Below are positions 10,390 to 21,949 of a DNA stretch of 64,000 bases, in pieces; within the stretch, counting starts at the first letter, position 1; the number at the start of each line of letters is the position of its first letter. The stretch is from positions 9,424,001 through 9,488,000 of the forward strand of contig CM121341.1 in assembly GCA_051530055.1 (NCBI GenBank), given 5' to 3'. The notes beneath the pieces were generated by a model. The model worked only from the letters and a program-made list of their open reading frames with translations, was not told where the DNA came from and searched no databases. A program made the position numbers and the translations under genes. This stretch comes from Neoechinorhynchus agilis (lineage: Eukaryota; Acanthocephala).

Positions 10390-13300
10390 TACAAAGATCG
10401 AAATGGATAATGCTGCGCCTGTGGCCGCATAGGCCACTATTCGAGATGCTGCAGGAGTCGTAAGCATATACAAGTATGTTCAAATAGCCAAACTTCGTCC
10501 GGTATCGACGAAATATTCAAGACGTCTGGGAATACGAGACTGATGATGGAAGTGGAAGGTTATCCTGTTAGGATGCTATTCGATACAGGTGCTGATATCT
10601 CAGTTATTACTTCGGAAGTTTGGAAAATGATAGGATCGCCACGGTTAAGAACAACAAAACCACCTCGAGCGTTTGGAGGCAATTTAGTTGAAGTTATGGG
10701 CGAATGTGAGGTGCAAGTGAGATATCAACAAAAGATCAGACATCTTCGAGCGGTTGTGTCCAGAGATGCGGAAAAGTCGCTTTTTGGATCGCCACGGGCG
10801 TTGGCGTTTGGAATACCACTTCCGCAACCCGCCGTCGCCATCCTCACAATTGGAGAAAACGAAGAAATATGCGAGCTACTGAAAGCGTTCGATGATGTGT
10901 TCACTAACAACAATCGAGCAGTAAATAATTTTACGGCGAAATTTGCTATTCCGGAAAACGCAAAACCGATTCGTTGGCCTTTCCGTCGAATTCCGTTTGC
11001 ATTAGAAGCCGCAGTCAAAGAACAGCTAGAGGAATTGTGCGATACGGACGTTTTGGAAAAAGTGAACCCAAGTGACGATATAGTCGAATGGGCTACTCCG
11101 ATGGTTATTGTGAGAAATACAAGTGGAAAACTGCGAATATGTGCGGATTTCAAAGTTACGATTAATCAATATTTGCATCCAGGGCCCTATCAAATGCCCA
11201 GCATCGATAATATGCTAAATAACATTTCAAATGGCAAAGTGTTTTCTAAAAAAAATTTTTTAAGGCGAAGAGAAGTAAATTTATTAATATTTCGCCCTCG
11301 ATTTATTCTATTTCTTGGTAAAACTATTTCGCTTTTCATTCCTGTAAACATCCCGACGTTGCCAGTACATCGCGATTCGTTAAGAGGGGAAATTCCTCGA
11401 GCGCGAGGCTCCATACGTTTCCACGGCAAAAGGGACGAAATGGTAACTCCTTAGGAGCTCTTTATATTTTGAACGCTTTCGTTCCTCAGCTACGACCGCT
11501 GAACCTCCAGGACTCTTTTTTAAAAAAAAGTGAAAATTACTGGGTTGCTTCAAATAAAAGCGGTTTTCCCTCCCGCCATGGAAAAACCGTGACACCGTCA
11601 GGTCGCTTGCTGTCTAGGCGGCATAAATTTCTTGGCTCTAGAATATTGGGCACGTGAACGGAATCTAGGGCTCTGCTCAAAATTGAGTTCAACTCTGCGC
11701 TTAACAAATGCTTATTTACAAATTCCGGTGGATCCCTCCTCTCAACGTTTACTGACTATTACGACGCCGTGGGGATTTTCCCGATATACCAGATTGCCCT
11801 TCGGGATCTCCAACGCTCCTTCGATCTTCCAAAAGTACATTGATTCAACGATCGAAGGCATGAAAGGAATCCATGCATACTTGAACGACGTGATAATCGT
11901 TTCAGACTCCGTAGATGCACATATTTTGAGCTTGGAGCAGTTGTTCAGAAAATTCCGCGAAGTTGGACTCACAATCTCTAAGCAGAAATGTTCATTTAAT
12001 ACGGATAATATAGAATACCTTGGATTCACTATAAGATAAAATTCGATCCTGCCGAACGAAGAACGGACAATAAGCGATGCACCCCCGTCCAACTACGAAA
12101 CAAAATCTCAAGTCGTGGCTGGGATTAGCAAATTATAACTTGCGATTTTTCCCGCACTTGCAGGATGTTTGCAAACCATTACACGATTTGACAAGAAAGA
12201 GAAACGGTTCGCTTGGACGAACATAGAAGAAAAGGCTTTCCAGAAAGCCAAAGAAATCTTGTCGAGACCACAGACGGCGGTTCCATACCGCGTGCGATGC
12301 GAGCAATAACGGATTAGGGGCAGCGTTGTGCCATACCGATGAAAACAACGAACTATTGCCGATTTCGTCTGTGTCTAGGGTATTTTCGGACGCAGTCTCG
12401 TTATTGCACTACCGATAAGGAAGCTTTATCAATCATATTCGGAGTCAGGCGTTTTCACATGTACCTATACGGCCGTTATTTCGAAATATTTACGGACCAT
12501 AAGGCTTTAACATATATATTCGGACCCGCAAGAGACCCGTCCAAAATGTCGAACGGTCGAATGGTGAGATGGGCAATGTTACTAACGACTTACGATTACA
12601 CAATAAAACAAGTGTCCGGAAAACAGAATATTTACGCACTTTTCCGGTAATATACACTGTTTAAAGGAAGAAAAAAGTGATCAAATGGGATTGTCGACTT
12701 GGGTGATTAGGAAGGAATCGACACTCAATAGGCAGTTACAAAGGATATATCGATATTGTAAATTCGGTTGACCCGATACTGTAGTTGAAAGCGATAAAAT
12801 GTATTATGATAGACGAAACGAAATTTCATGCGAAAACGGAATACTGATGTGGCTACTGCGCATGATAATTCCCGAGTCGCTTAGAACACGAGTCCTTTGG
12901 ATCACTCATACTAGACACCCTGGAGAGGCGGCAATGAAGGGTTTTGCTCGGTATTACGTTTGGTGGCCGCAGTTGGATGCAAGTATAAGTAAATTCGTGG
13001 CTAGGTGGGGCAGCTGCCAAATGATTCGTCCAAGATCGAAGGAACAACCGCTGCTAATGTGGGACTATCCTAGCCAACCATGGGGAAGGATCCACATCGA
13101 CTTTGCAGGGCCGGTTCACGGATTATTGTATATGGTTTTGGTGGATGCCCATAGTAAGTGGCCGGAGGTGATTCCGGCACAGCGGTGGACATCAGAATCA
13201 CTAGTTGATAGATTGAGAGAAGTATTCGCTAGATGGGGTTTACCGAAGCAGATAGTGAGTGATAACGGCCCTCAGTTCATCAGTGCAGTTTTTCAAAACT

Positions 13301-14140
13301 TCTGCAAAGACAACTGCATAAAACACATCAAAACGAGCACTTATCACTCACAGACTAATGGGCTTGCCGAAAGATTTGTGCAGACAATGAAAAACAGAGT
13401 TTTGAAACGGGGAGTCGATCTGAAGAAGGCCAACCTTTATGATTTCTTACAAGTGTATCGAAATATCCCGCACTCGACCACCGGTAAGATCCCGTCCGAA
13501 GCTATGGCCGCGAGAAGGATTCCGACGATTTTCGATAATTGGAGGCATTGCCTCAAAAATTATCATGGACACAGGTCAGACAAATTCAAAGAGTATCACG
13601 ACCGAAGGTTCGCAAAGGAAACAAACTTCGACGTTGGACTTCCAGTATGGTGGAGAAATGTACAAACGGGAAGATGGCAGGAAGCAACGATTGCTGAACG
13701 GAATGGTCCGGTGTCCTACGAAGTGGTCATCGGGGTTGGAATGAAGCGAACGCACGCAAACCAGATAAGGACACGAGAAGGGGAAGATATAATTGCTGGG
13801 GAAGCCATAATTAATACTAAGCGGGAAAATGGAGGAGAGGGTGCAGAGGAATGTTTACCCGAAGGAGGAAATGTACTCAAATGGCGATGAAGTGAAAGAA
13901 GACAAACGAACAACTTTGATAGAAGACAAAGAGCACTGTGATGACCCCGAAATCGAAGCACCAACACTTCGGAGAAGTGAGAGAATAAGGCGCCCCACCC
14001 TCCCGTGCGGAGGGGGAAGAATACGATAAGTAGCGGCATTCTGACGTGGCCAATCAATGTTACACATCGTGTTGACCGTTGTTCGTGCGTGTGCGATCTG
14101 GGCGAATATTAAAAAACGTTAACTAAGTATGTCAAGGAAT
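10390..14140 (+). mobile_element. Ty3/gypsy LTR retrotransposon fossil 1 (broken)
   Basis: Parts in order: a CCHC-type zinc-knuckle region near 10,400-10,450, retropepsin (LFDTGAD) near 10,550-10,800, reverse transcriptase about 10,900-12,040, RNase H about 12,130-12,650, and integrase with its zinc-binding and DDE core about 12,800-13,890. A Pol tail rich in basic and acidic residues runs to about 14,030. This order (PR-RT-RH-IN) is that of Ty3/gypsy. A REL-LINE piece sits inside the RT region. I see no convincing pair of LTRs. The element is broken, with roughly half a dozen breaks besides the insertion, and appears moderately old. Confidence 0.85.
11250..11697 (-). mobile_element. REL-LINE fragment inserted in Ty3 fossil 1
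   Basis: The minus strand reads the REL-LINE C-terminal block (EERKRSKYKELLRSYHFVP, then AVETYGAS), with DNA similar to the copy at 54.1 kb on the right. It splits the RT region of the Ty3 fossil, so it inserted later. The left ~130 bp are not clearly LINE. Confidence 0.65.
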
Positions 14141-14335
14141 GTCACACATCCCTCCCAACCAGATATTACCTTTCGAACGGGCATCCCTCGACTGGATATT
14201 CCCATATTAACGGATACATTTTTCTTTTTTTAAACAATAGTGAACTTGAATGCTTATGAGGACCCAAAAGTACATCTTTCTTTGTATTCTGAACAATAAA
14301 TGTGTTATTATTATCTTTTTTCAGTTGAGGATGAT
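14141..14335 (+). mobile_element. 3' end of a CR1-like LINE
   Basis: It matches the 3' end of the 30.5-32.2-kb LINE (ACGGGCATCCC, GACCCAAAAGTACAT) and ends in the same ATTATTATC microsatellite tail, typical of CR1/Jockey-group elements. Only the untranslated end is present. Confidence 0.7.
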
Positions 14336-14365
14336 TAGAAGTCCAAAAAAAGGTAAACAGTTTAT

Positions 14366-14613
14366 TGTTTGAAGATTGAATTGTTCATATAGGTTGTTTC
14401 CTGGCGAAGAAATTAAAATGATTTTATTCTAAAATCCGATTGATTTTGCAGGCACAATCTTGTACGCGTTTATTATGGCTCACATATTTAAAAACTTACA
14501 AGCAACCTTGATAAACGCGAACAAGATTGTTCCGAATTGTCGGATTTTAAAATAAAATCATTTTAATTTCTCCGCTAGAAAACGACAAATGTGAACAATT
14601 CAATCTTCAAACA
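14366..14613. mobile_element. Foldback MITE, full-length type copy
   Basis: A 248-bp nearly palindromic element. The left end TGTTTGAAGATTGAATTGTT returns inverted at the right end, and each arm continues through the block GAAATTAAAATGATTTTAT and the block CTTGTACGCGTTTAT. No coding capacity. Other copies or fragments are listed separately. Confidence 0.8.
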
Positions 14614-14960
14614 GTCATTATTTCTTACATCCTTATAATCATAATATACGGTTTTTTCAGACTTTGACAGCAGAGACCTTTCTTATCTAAGATGGCGTTT
14701 ATTGCACCCAAGACCTTGTGTAGCATTCTTGGATGTGTAAATACCAGTCGCAGTCACAATGAAAATGATTCAGCGGTTCTGTTGGGCAATCGAATCCTTC
14801 AGGCAATTCTCTTAAGCATTGTTTGGATTTCCATCTTTTTACAAGGAGGCCTTTGTAGCTTTAAATAAAAAATATCAAAATAAATCTAAAGAATGATTAG
14901 AATCCTCGGATAACTTGAGATATTAATGGCCACTAGAAGACTTTTTAGACGACATTCGAA

Positions 14961-15845
14961 ATGATGAGCTTACTAATCACTACTGTGCTCGCAATAATTC
15001 CTAAAATGTTGGATCGGTTGAATACTTACGAACCACACGTACTAATGGTTATCCCGTTTAGAGAAAGGCTAAGTGTTGAAACCTCCATCATTTGCTACAT
15101 TGAAGGTTTCTTCAGTAAATGAGCTCCATCGAGTCCTGAAACCATTGAGGACGAATATTAATCGAGCATGTCCATTTACGCTCTCGGTTCTAATTGCGTG
15201 CCAAGAAGATCGATTCAGATTTAATCGGGGCGCTCTACTCAATGCTGGATTTATTGAGTATTTTAGAATGATTAGTCAGTCAAAGGGAAAATATCCACGA
15301 TATATCTGGTTCCACGATATCGATCTTTTTCCATCCGAGTTTCAGTGTCTGCCTCTTCCAATAATAGGCCGAACCTATAGACAACTTTATCGGCACGTAT
15401 CGGCGAATGATCAAGGCGAAGGGGGTTCTGTGCTTGTGAGTACGTTTGATTTCATAAGAAGCAATGGATATAGTAATCGCTTTTGGGGCTGGGGAAAAGA
15501 AGACGAATTATTAGCGCAGAGGCTTGTTTATTTGAACTTAAAGGTTATTAAACAAGAGGTCCTTTAAACTAAGATAATTTATCGGATCTTTTGTGGATTA
15601 GAAGCCTGGAGTTCGTACATCTTCATGGCGATAGAATTCGGGATTTTATTCAGTATGCAGGACAGGCTGAAGACTCTAAGGATTTGCGTCTACACCGAAG
15701 CAGTGGTCTATTAGATCATAAATATAACGTTGTTTATAACAGTAAAGTCGTCATTAATGGTGATTTGATCAGAATGATTGGATTTGAATTCCGATGTAAT
15801 TTGAGTGATCAGCCATGGTGCAAACATAATTTCAAAATAAAATAG
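14961..15845 (+). CDS. Beta-1,4-galactosyltransferase 7-like (glycosaminoglycan linker) gene
   Basis: Exon 1 (14,961-15,072) starts MMSLLITTVLAII, a weak membrane anchor, and contains VIPFRERL. A 43-nt GT-AG intron (15,073-15,115) restores phase into exon 2, which shows FRFNRGALLNAGF, WFHDIDLFP with the metal-binding DxD, GGSVLVST and NGYSNRFWGWGKEDE. These are diagnostic of B4GALT7 (worm SQV-3), the Golgi enzyme adding the first galactose to xylose in proteoglycan linkers. The C-terminal part (about 15,601-15,845; HLHGDRIRD, LRLHRSSG, PWC) lies beyond a probable ~44-nt intron ending at 15,600. The obvious donor leaves it one base out of phase, so there is an unusual splice, a sequencing error or a recent frameshift. 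Predicted length of about 270 aa is near SQV-3. Confidence 0.8.
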
Positions 15846-15944
15846 TACTCAATTCCAGGAACTGATGTGAATTTTACCTTGTTATCCTCATGTATTCTTT
15901 AAAACAGTATCAAACATGTTAAGACAATTCGGCGATGATTTCAG

Positions 15945-16324
15945 TTTTCTTTCAATTTTGAATGGAAGTTTGAAGAAAGGTTTATCGATCCGTTAGCAGC
16001 TGAAAATCCACAACACTTATTTGAAGCAGCAATCGATGTTAAAACAAGTCGACGATATTTAAGAGCGATTGCATGTAAAATCAAAAAGCGTCCTCATTTA
16101 AGCTCTTCACGGCAATAGTAAGTGCTACATGAATGGTCTTTAGAGCATCGTATTTGTGAAGTACCATCTTAAAACGCCTGTTCCCGTACAAGTGGGAACT
16201 TTGCGTTTTTGAAACTAAGAGCAAGTTCCGCGAGGAGAGAAAAGCCATTTCTGCATACATAGGAAGCAAATACTATGTTTTCGATAATCGCATACGAATA
16301 ACGGACTTTAACCATGATGACTAA
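15945..16324 (+). CDS. Unrecognised gene, last two exons
   Basis: After a TTTCAG acceptor, an open frame (15,945-16,117; NFEWKFEERFIDPLAAENP) leads to a consensus donor GTAAGT. A 44-nt intron (16,118-16,161) joins it in phase to 16,162-16,324, which reads LKRLFPYKWELCVFE...YYVFDNRIRITDF and then a stop. That gives 111 residues, charged and soluble-looking, with no family I know. The 5' end is unclear: only ~100 bp separate it from the stop of the galactosyltransferase-like gene, so it could be a short downstream gene or further exons. The stop codon overlaps the start of the next ORF by 11 nt. Confidence 0.5.
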
Positions 16325-17174
16325 GCTGGAAACTAGCGTCCCTGATTGGCTTTTAACAAGTCATAACATTTTGTCTGTCATGACTCATTTATTAACTATA
16401 ACGATCCTGGTTTACGGTGTACTTAAGTCTCCCGCCAGGTCCCAATCGTTTTACCTATACAAAACGCTAATGCTGATGGGAAACTGTTACAGCATTAATT
16501 TCGCGATGAGTATTCAGTTTCGAATCCGAGCATTCTCTGATGGAACAAAATTCGACTTATCTCTTGACTTCATTGATGCAGACAAAAAAGATCCTTATGT
16601 TGGATACAATGAAATTCCAATAACCACAAAGTTCTTCGTTGTCCTTTGTTCTCTTGTATTTACTGCTTTTCTACTGAACGGGATCGTATCGCTTCTGTTC
16701 TCAATCAGTGACAAAATCAATGAAGTTACTGCAAAATGGATATGCGGAGTCATTATTGTTTGTTGTGCTGTTCAATCAATCACACGAATCGATTGTCTAA
16801 ACTTTTTATACCCAAGAAAATTATGTATGCGCCCGTGCCGGTGCAACGTAGCAATCAAATGGACGTACACTATCCTCGGATTACTTCTGCCGATATTCAC
16901 TACTATGCTGACAGCCACGATAACCCTCATCTACTTTCTCTGGAGTTCTAATTATTGCTGCTATCGACATCGAGGATTGTCGCGCTCGAAAAAGGGATTA
17001 TTGTTTAGTCTCGGCGCAAATTCCTTTACCGGTATTCTCAGTCTGGTCGGTCATGTTGGCCATTATTGGGTGACTAATCAAAACGTTCAACACGTCCTTA
17101 ACGTCCTCAGAATAAGCAGGTTTTGGCTTTACCCTTTCATTGTAACATGTGAGCTGCTAGTTTTTTCCGAATAA
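16314..17174 (+). CDS. Seven-transmembrane receptor-like protein (286 aa, single exon)
   Basis: The frame is open from the ATG at 16,314, after an in-frame stop just upstream, to 17,174. Seven hydrophobic segments can be counted: about residues 15-38, 45-66, 103-131, 142-157, 182-210, 226-252 and 262-284. A Cys-rich loop (CMRPCRC) lies before segment 5, and segment 7 contains WLYPFIV. Topology and size fit nematode serpentine chemoreceptors, but I see no family-defining motif, so the assignment rests on topology. The long first extracellular loop (DGTKFDLSLDFIDADKKD) is unusual. The gene lacks introns while its neighbours have them. A ~230-bp broken duplicate lies at 45,729-45,957. Confidence 0.6.
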   Translation: MMTKLETSVPDWLLTSHNILSVMTHLLTITILVYGVLKSPARSQSFYLYKTLMLMGNCYSINFAMSIQFRIRAFSDGTKFDLSLDFIDADKKDPYVGYNEIPITTKFFVVLCSLVFTAFLLNGIVSLLFSISDKINEVTAKWICGVIIVCCAVQSITRIDCLNFLYPRKLCMRPCRCNVAIKWTYTILGLLLPIFTTMLTATITLIYFLWSSNYCCYRHRGLSRSKKGLLFSLGANSFTGILSLVGHVGHYWVTNQNVQHVLNVLRISRFWLYPFIVTCELLVFSE

Positions 17175-18130
17175 ATCATTGTGACTACAATTTCTTTGCA
17201 ATCATCCATTTCTGTTTCGAACATGTCGATAGTTTTAATATGGGAGAGTGTAAGATCGTCCACCAATATCGAGATGTGGTGCGTTTTCGAATCCGGCAAA
17301 GGAGCCACGCAAAAGAGAATATCTTAGTGTGCACTTAAGTACGAGCATTGGTTACATTTAAGTACCTAAAATATCCCTAAAGCAATAATGCCTAGCGATA
17401 TGCTAACAATTCCCCTCATCAATTGTCTTCCTATTGAGATTCCTTCTCGTAAATCAACAGCATTGAACGCTTTGTAATAAAAAGAACGTAAATATTTATA
17501 ATTGGATCTTTAGCAATATGTTAAATTAACTAACTTGCGTAACTAATGATGAATTCAATGATAAAATTCCCCCATATTGAGGTTAATAAGCTCCATGATC
17601 AATCAATGTAGCACTCTATGTAAAGCGAACTCAATCTAACGGTCCAGGTATAACTGCCATTATAATCCAATCTAATAAAATACTAGATTTAGTCTTTAAT
17701 AATTATCTCTACACCGGAAATAGAAATGCACTAAACAAAATACTGTTAATTTGTCAAGTTCGATTTTATTAGCCATGAAAATTCGATTTGGTAGTTAAAA
17801 AAATCAGTGAGTGCCGAAATGTACATAATCGAATCACGTAAATTTATTCACTATATAACTTTTTTAGCGTCAATAACACACCGATTCGCTACTAATATAT
17901 TTCATACCCATACACAATTTGGGCGTGTTCAAAACTTCATCATAGTAACGTTTTGGCAAATAAGAGTTCGGATTATTATCTCGCACGCTCTGAAACTCTC
18001 TTCCGCTTCTTTGTCCCATGACCACTGTATCTTTGAGCTGCATAGGTGATGTAAAGGTGCAGCACAACCTTGAAGGTTAGGCCAAAATCGATCGTAGTAG
18101 TTAACCATTCAAAGAAACGATTTGAGCGCT
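17175..18130. other. Intergenic, nothing recognised
   Basis: AT-rich, with only short frames and no similarity to the window's repeat families. Confidence 0.4.
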
Positions 18131-18797
18131 TTCTTATTCGTCGGTTCTGGCCGGTCCTATCATGTTTCCATCCAAACGATATCCTAGAAATTCGATAGTT
18201 CCTTTAGCCCAAACACATTTTTCGTTCTTTACAGCTATATTGGCCCCTGACAACCGATTAACCAGTTCCTCGACTCGCTCCATGTGCTCCATTTCATTTT
18301 CACTAACGCCCAGAATTTTCCTCAAAAGATCATCCATAAATCCCTGAAAAATGCTCGGAGCCGTCTTAATTCCAAATGGAAGTCTCGTATATTTGAAATA
18401 ACCGAACGGTGTGCTTATCACTAACAATTTCTGAGTTCTCTCATCGACTCCGATTTGTAAATATGCATTTTTAAGGTCTATTTCCGAACATATTTTAGCC
18501 CCAGCTATCTTCATCGATATCTCATTGAAGGTCGGCAACATGTAAGTGTCTGCTGCTAAGTATGGGTTAAGCGTAATCCGGAAATCTCCACGTAATCGGA
18601 TTTTACCATCTGATTTCGCAATCGCTACAATCGGCGTCGCCCATTCAATACTTTCCTTCATCGGATCTACCTCCTTCAGAATTCCTTCGCTCATCAACTT
18701 ATCGACTTCCTCTTTGACGATATCTCTAATAGCGTAAGGTATTCTGCGACTTCCGTATATTTTAGGTATAGCCTCTTCCTTTAGGATCCCTTATTTC
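18130..18797 (-). mobile_element. Ty3/gypsy fossil 2, reverse transcriptase fragment (broken)
   Basis: The minus strand reads a gypsy-type reverse transcriptase over about 190 residues (IEWATPIVAIAKSDGKIRL, LPFGIKTAPSIFQGFMD, EFLGYRL). No protease, RNase H, integrase or LTR is attached. It is a broken fragment of an old copy. It meets the RTE element head-to-head at about 18,800. Confidence 0.8.
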
Positions 18798-18800
18798 ACG

Positions 18801-21800
18801 AGTCCCAAACTTTCTTTCACCATGATCGGACTTGATGTTACTGGTTCTTGTCGGTCACGTAAAAGAAGCAGCTCTGGCGGCCAGACAGCTACTGATAGTA
18901 GCCTGTCAACGCGGGGTCGGTGTGTTGCTCCACTTGGTGATGCGGCAGCGAACGGGAGCAACAAAATCCACCAGTGCAAGGGGAAAAAGTGAGAGCGTCG
19001 TAGCTCTCGTCGACGACTTGAGCGTCGAAATGAGCGAAACTGTCGCCGGAGGCAACGAAAGCGTCGGTCGAAGCTCATCACCGTGGTGGGTACGGACTGT
19101 TCAGGTGGCGCTGACAGCCGTGAGCCCTTTGGCCCAGCTATTTCAAATAGAAGAGGACTACGAATCGGATCCTTGAATTGTAGGTGTCTGCGAGCGCAAT
19201 GGCGTAGGGGAACCCTGGCCAAATTGGCAGGGGACGCCAGAATGGATCTTGTGTTTTTACAAGAATTGCGCATAAGAGGCCAGTCAGACACAGCCGTAAA
19301 TCAGGAGGATTTAGGAGGAGGCTGGTCATTATCTTACCTATCTGCGGACGGTCGAGGAAATGGAGGTGTAGGCGTTTGTTTATAACCCCGCCTCCGAAAC
19401 TCAGCACTATGCAGTATTATAACTGACCGAATCCTTCGTGTCAGCATAAAGCTTCGGTCGAGAAATCTCTATGCTTTGGCGTATATTCACTGACGCCGAA
19501 GCGTTAGATGATGTACCGAACAGAGGCACCCTCCTAGTAGCCGGTGACTTCAACGCGATTTTACCGCATTCTGAAAGATCGCTATATGTGTTGAAAGGCG
19601 AGAATCGGAACAGCCGGTACTTGGTTGAGGCGCTGGAGCGGCATGATCTCGTGTCTGCTAACACTTTATTCCGGAAACGTCCGTGGCGTTTTGCGACGTT
19701 TATGGGTCAAAAGAATCCGTCCAAACATGCCATGGGAAAAAATAAAACGCTGACACATTCACAGTTGACGGGCTGCCAACCGACCACAAGTTGGTTAGGT
19801 GTCAGTTGAGCATGAGTGACTCGTTGTTCCGCACGCTTAAGCATCCTCCACGTCCGTTCTATGGCGCCCTCGCTAATGAGGAGAAGAGGAAAGAGTTCGA
19901 TATCGAACTAGAGAATCAACTGAGCTCGATGCCAGCTGCTGAAACGGATATTGATTTTTATTACAAGTCAATCCGCGACGCAGTGACCGAAGCGGCCGAG
20001 AAAACCCTCCCAAAAATGATGCGTATAAAAGCTGCAAAGATTATATGGCAGGAGGACTGTGAATTTATAGCAATGGCTGAGCAGATCAAAACTCTAAGAA
20101 AAAGAGGAAAACGATCTGAGGCTCGCATTACAAGTCTTGAACTTGCCAACCTCTATAATGAAAAGCAAAAGGCTTCGATAGAGGATGCAGTTCGCGGGAT
20201 CGCATATAAGGAAGGTTTTGTTCGTACCTCCTTAGCATGGAGAGCGATAAACACTCTCACAGGAAGATCCCAAAGACAGCCAACTTTGATTAAAAGTCCC
20301 TCCCCGGAAATCAGAAAAAAAGAGATTCGCAAATTATTTTGCGGAAATTCTCAATTCGCCATTATCGTCTTTGGAAGGGAGTCCTGCACTTCCAAAAGGC
20401 ACAATCGTCCCAAGCACTGAGGCATACTTCACTGGACCGATTTCCGTGAAGGAAGCGATCGCTGCGGCGAAAATGATGCGTGCGGGACGTGCATTAGGCC
20501 CAGATGCGAAAATGGCAGAGGTACTGAAATTTGAATCCATTGCCAGAAAAATCATACCGATAATGAATGGCATAATGAATGGTGGCTCAGTACCTCAAAT
20601 CTGGCAAACGACGCATTTAACAATGATCCCCAAGAAATGCTGCTCGACAAAGGCGGAGGACTACAGAGCAGCATTTTGAGACGCCGAATTCAGCCAATCC
20701 TCGAACCGTTTCTAAGAATTGAACAGAACGGCTTCAGGAAAGGTCGAGGCACCACAGAGCACATATTGGCTTTGAGGAGGATCCTCGAGGAGGCACGAAT
20801 TCATCAAACGGATGTGACTCTGGTATTTGTTGATTTCCGTCGAGCTTTCGATTCGGTAAATCGAACGATGATTGGCGGTATCTTAAAGGAGTATGGAGTG
20901 CCGCCGATCATTGTCACATCCGTTATGACATTATACAAAAACACAATTTCCGCCGTAAAGACAACTGACGGTTTGACAGAATACTTTTCCACCACTTCAG
21001 GTATTCTGCAGGGCGACACATTGGCTCCTTTCCTCTTCATCTTGGTGCTTGATTGGGTAATGAGATGGGCACTACCGAATGATGAAGATGGATTTCTTCT
21101 GTTGAGGAAAAGAGGTCGCAGGTATCCTGAGATACGCGCCTCCTACATGGCATATGCCGACGACATCGTATTGATGCCCTCAACAGTCGAAGGAGCTCAA
21201 CGCATGCTAAATAGACTGTGCGAGAGGGCGAGTTTGATTGGTCTGACCATCAACTCGAAAAAGACGATTCCGCATGCCGCGCATACAGTCTCTGGCGAAG
21301 GGCCGAATGGCGTTGGGCAATTAAAACAGATAGAGCGGTATGTCTATCTGGGAGCTGTCGTTCCTGAGGTGAGTGCGGATGTCAGCCGGCGGAGAGCTAG
21401 AGCTTGGAGAGCAATGGGGCAACTTAAACCATTGTTTGACAGTGAGTCTTTGCCAGATGAACTCCGTTCGCAGCTGTTCAGGACTCTAATTGAGAGCATT
21501 CTCTACTACAATGCAGAGACCTGGACACTGTTACCAACGGCGACGAGGCAGTTGGACCAAAATCATTCATCTCTCTTACGTTCGACGTTCAAGGTCAGAT
21601 GGTCAGATAAAGTGACCAACAAAGCACTGTATAAGAGAGCCGGAGTCCAACCGCCCAGTGAATATTTGCGCCGCAGACGACTGCAGTTCACCGGCAATAT
21701 AATTCCGTCCGAGGCATCTTGCCCACAGGTCGTGCAACAGTTCCTTTTCTCGAAGCCAACGACATTGTATCGTAAAGGCAAAGGGAACTGTCATACATAC

Positions 21801-21947
21801 GATGACCTGATTTTAAGAGACGCGAACTGCCCGCATAACAGAACTGCTGTCGTGTATTTTAGATCCCTTGCGGAGTCCAATTCTATTTGACGGGCTTATA
21901 TCTACGGTGAACGTAGGAAAGTACCGTTGCATACAATACAATACAAT
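18801..21947 (+). mobile_element. RTE-clade LINE, nearly full length
   Basis: An endonuclease of the AP/EEP type (LNCRCLRAQWRRG, LVFLQELRIRG, then VAGDFNAIL) is followed by RT (FVDFRRAFDSVNR, ILQGDTLAPFLFIL, YADDIVLM) in an uninterrupted 417-codon frame ending at 21,890. The short 3' UTR ends in an (ATACA)n tail, typical of RTE/BovB. The RT half is clean. The 5' half is spread over several frames with a few shifts and stops, so this copy is dead but not ancient. A second copy of its 5' half lies inverted at 54,556-56,182, and both begin with AGTCCCAAACTTTCTTTCA. Confidence 0.88.
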
Positions 21948-21949
21948 GT

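Noticed and set aside
17807-18049. 80-codon plus-strand frame before the Ty3 fragment
   Set aside because: No motifs, no splice context, and a frame of similar length on the opposite strand; consistent with chance.
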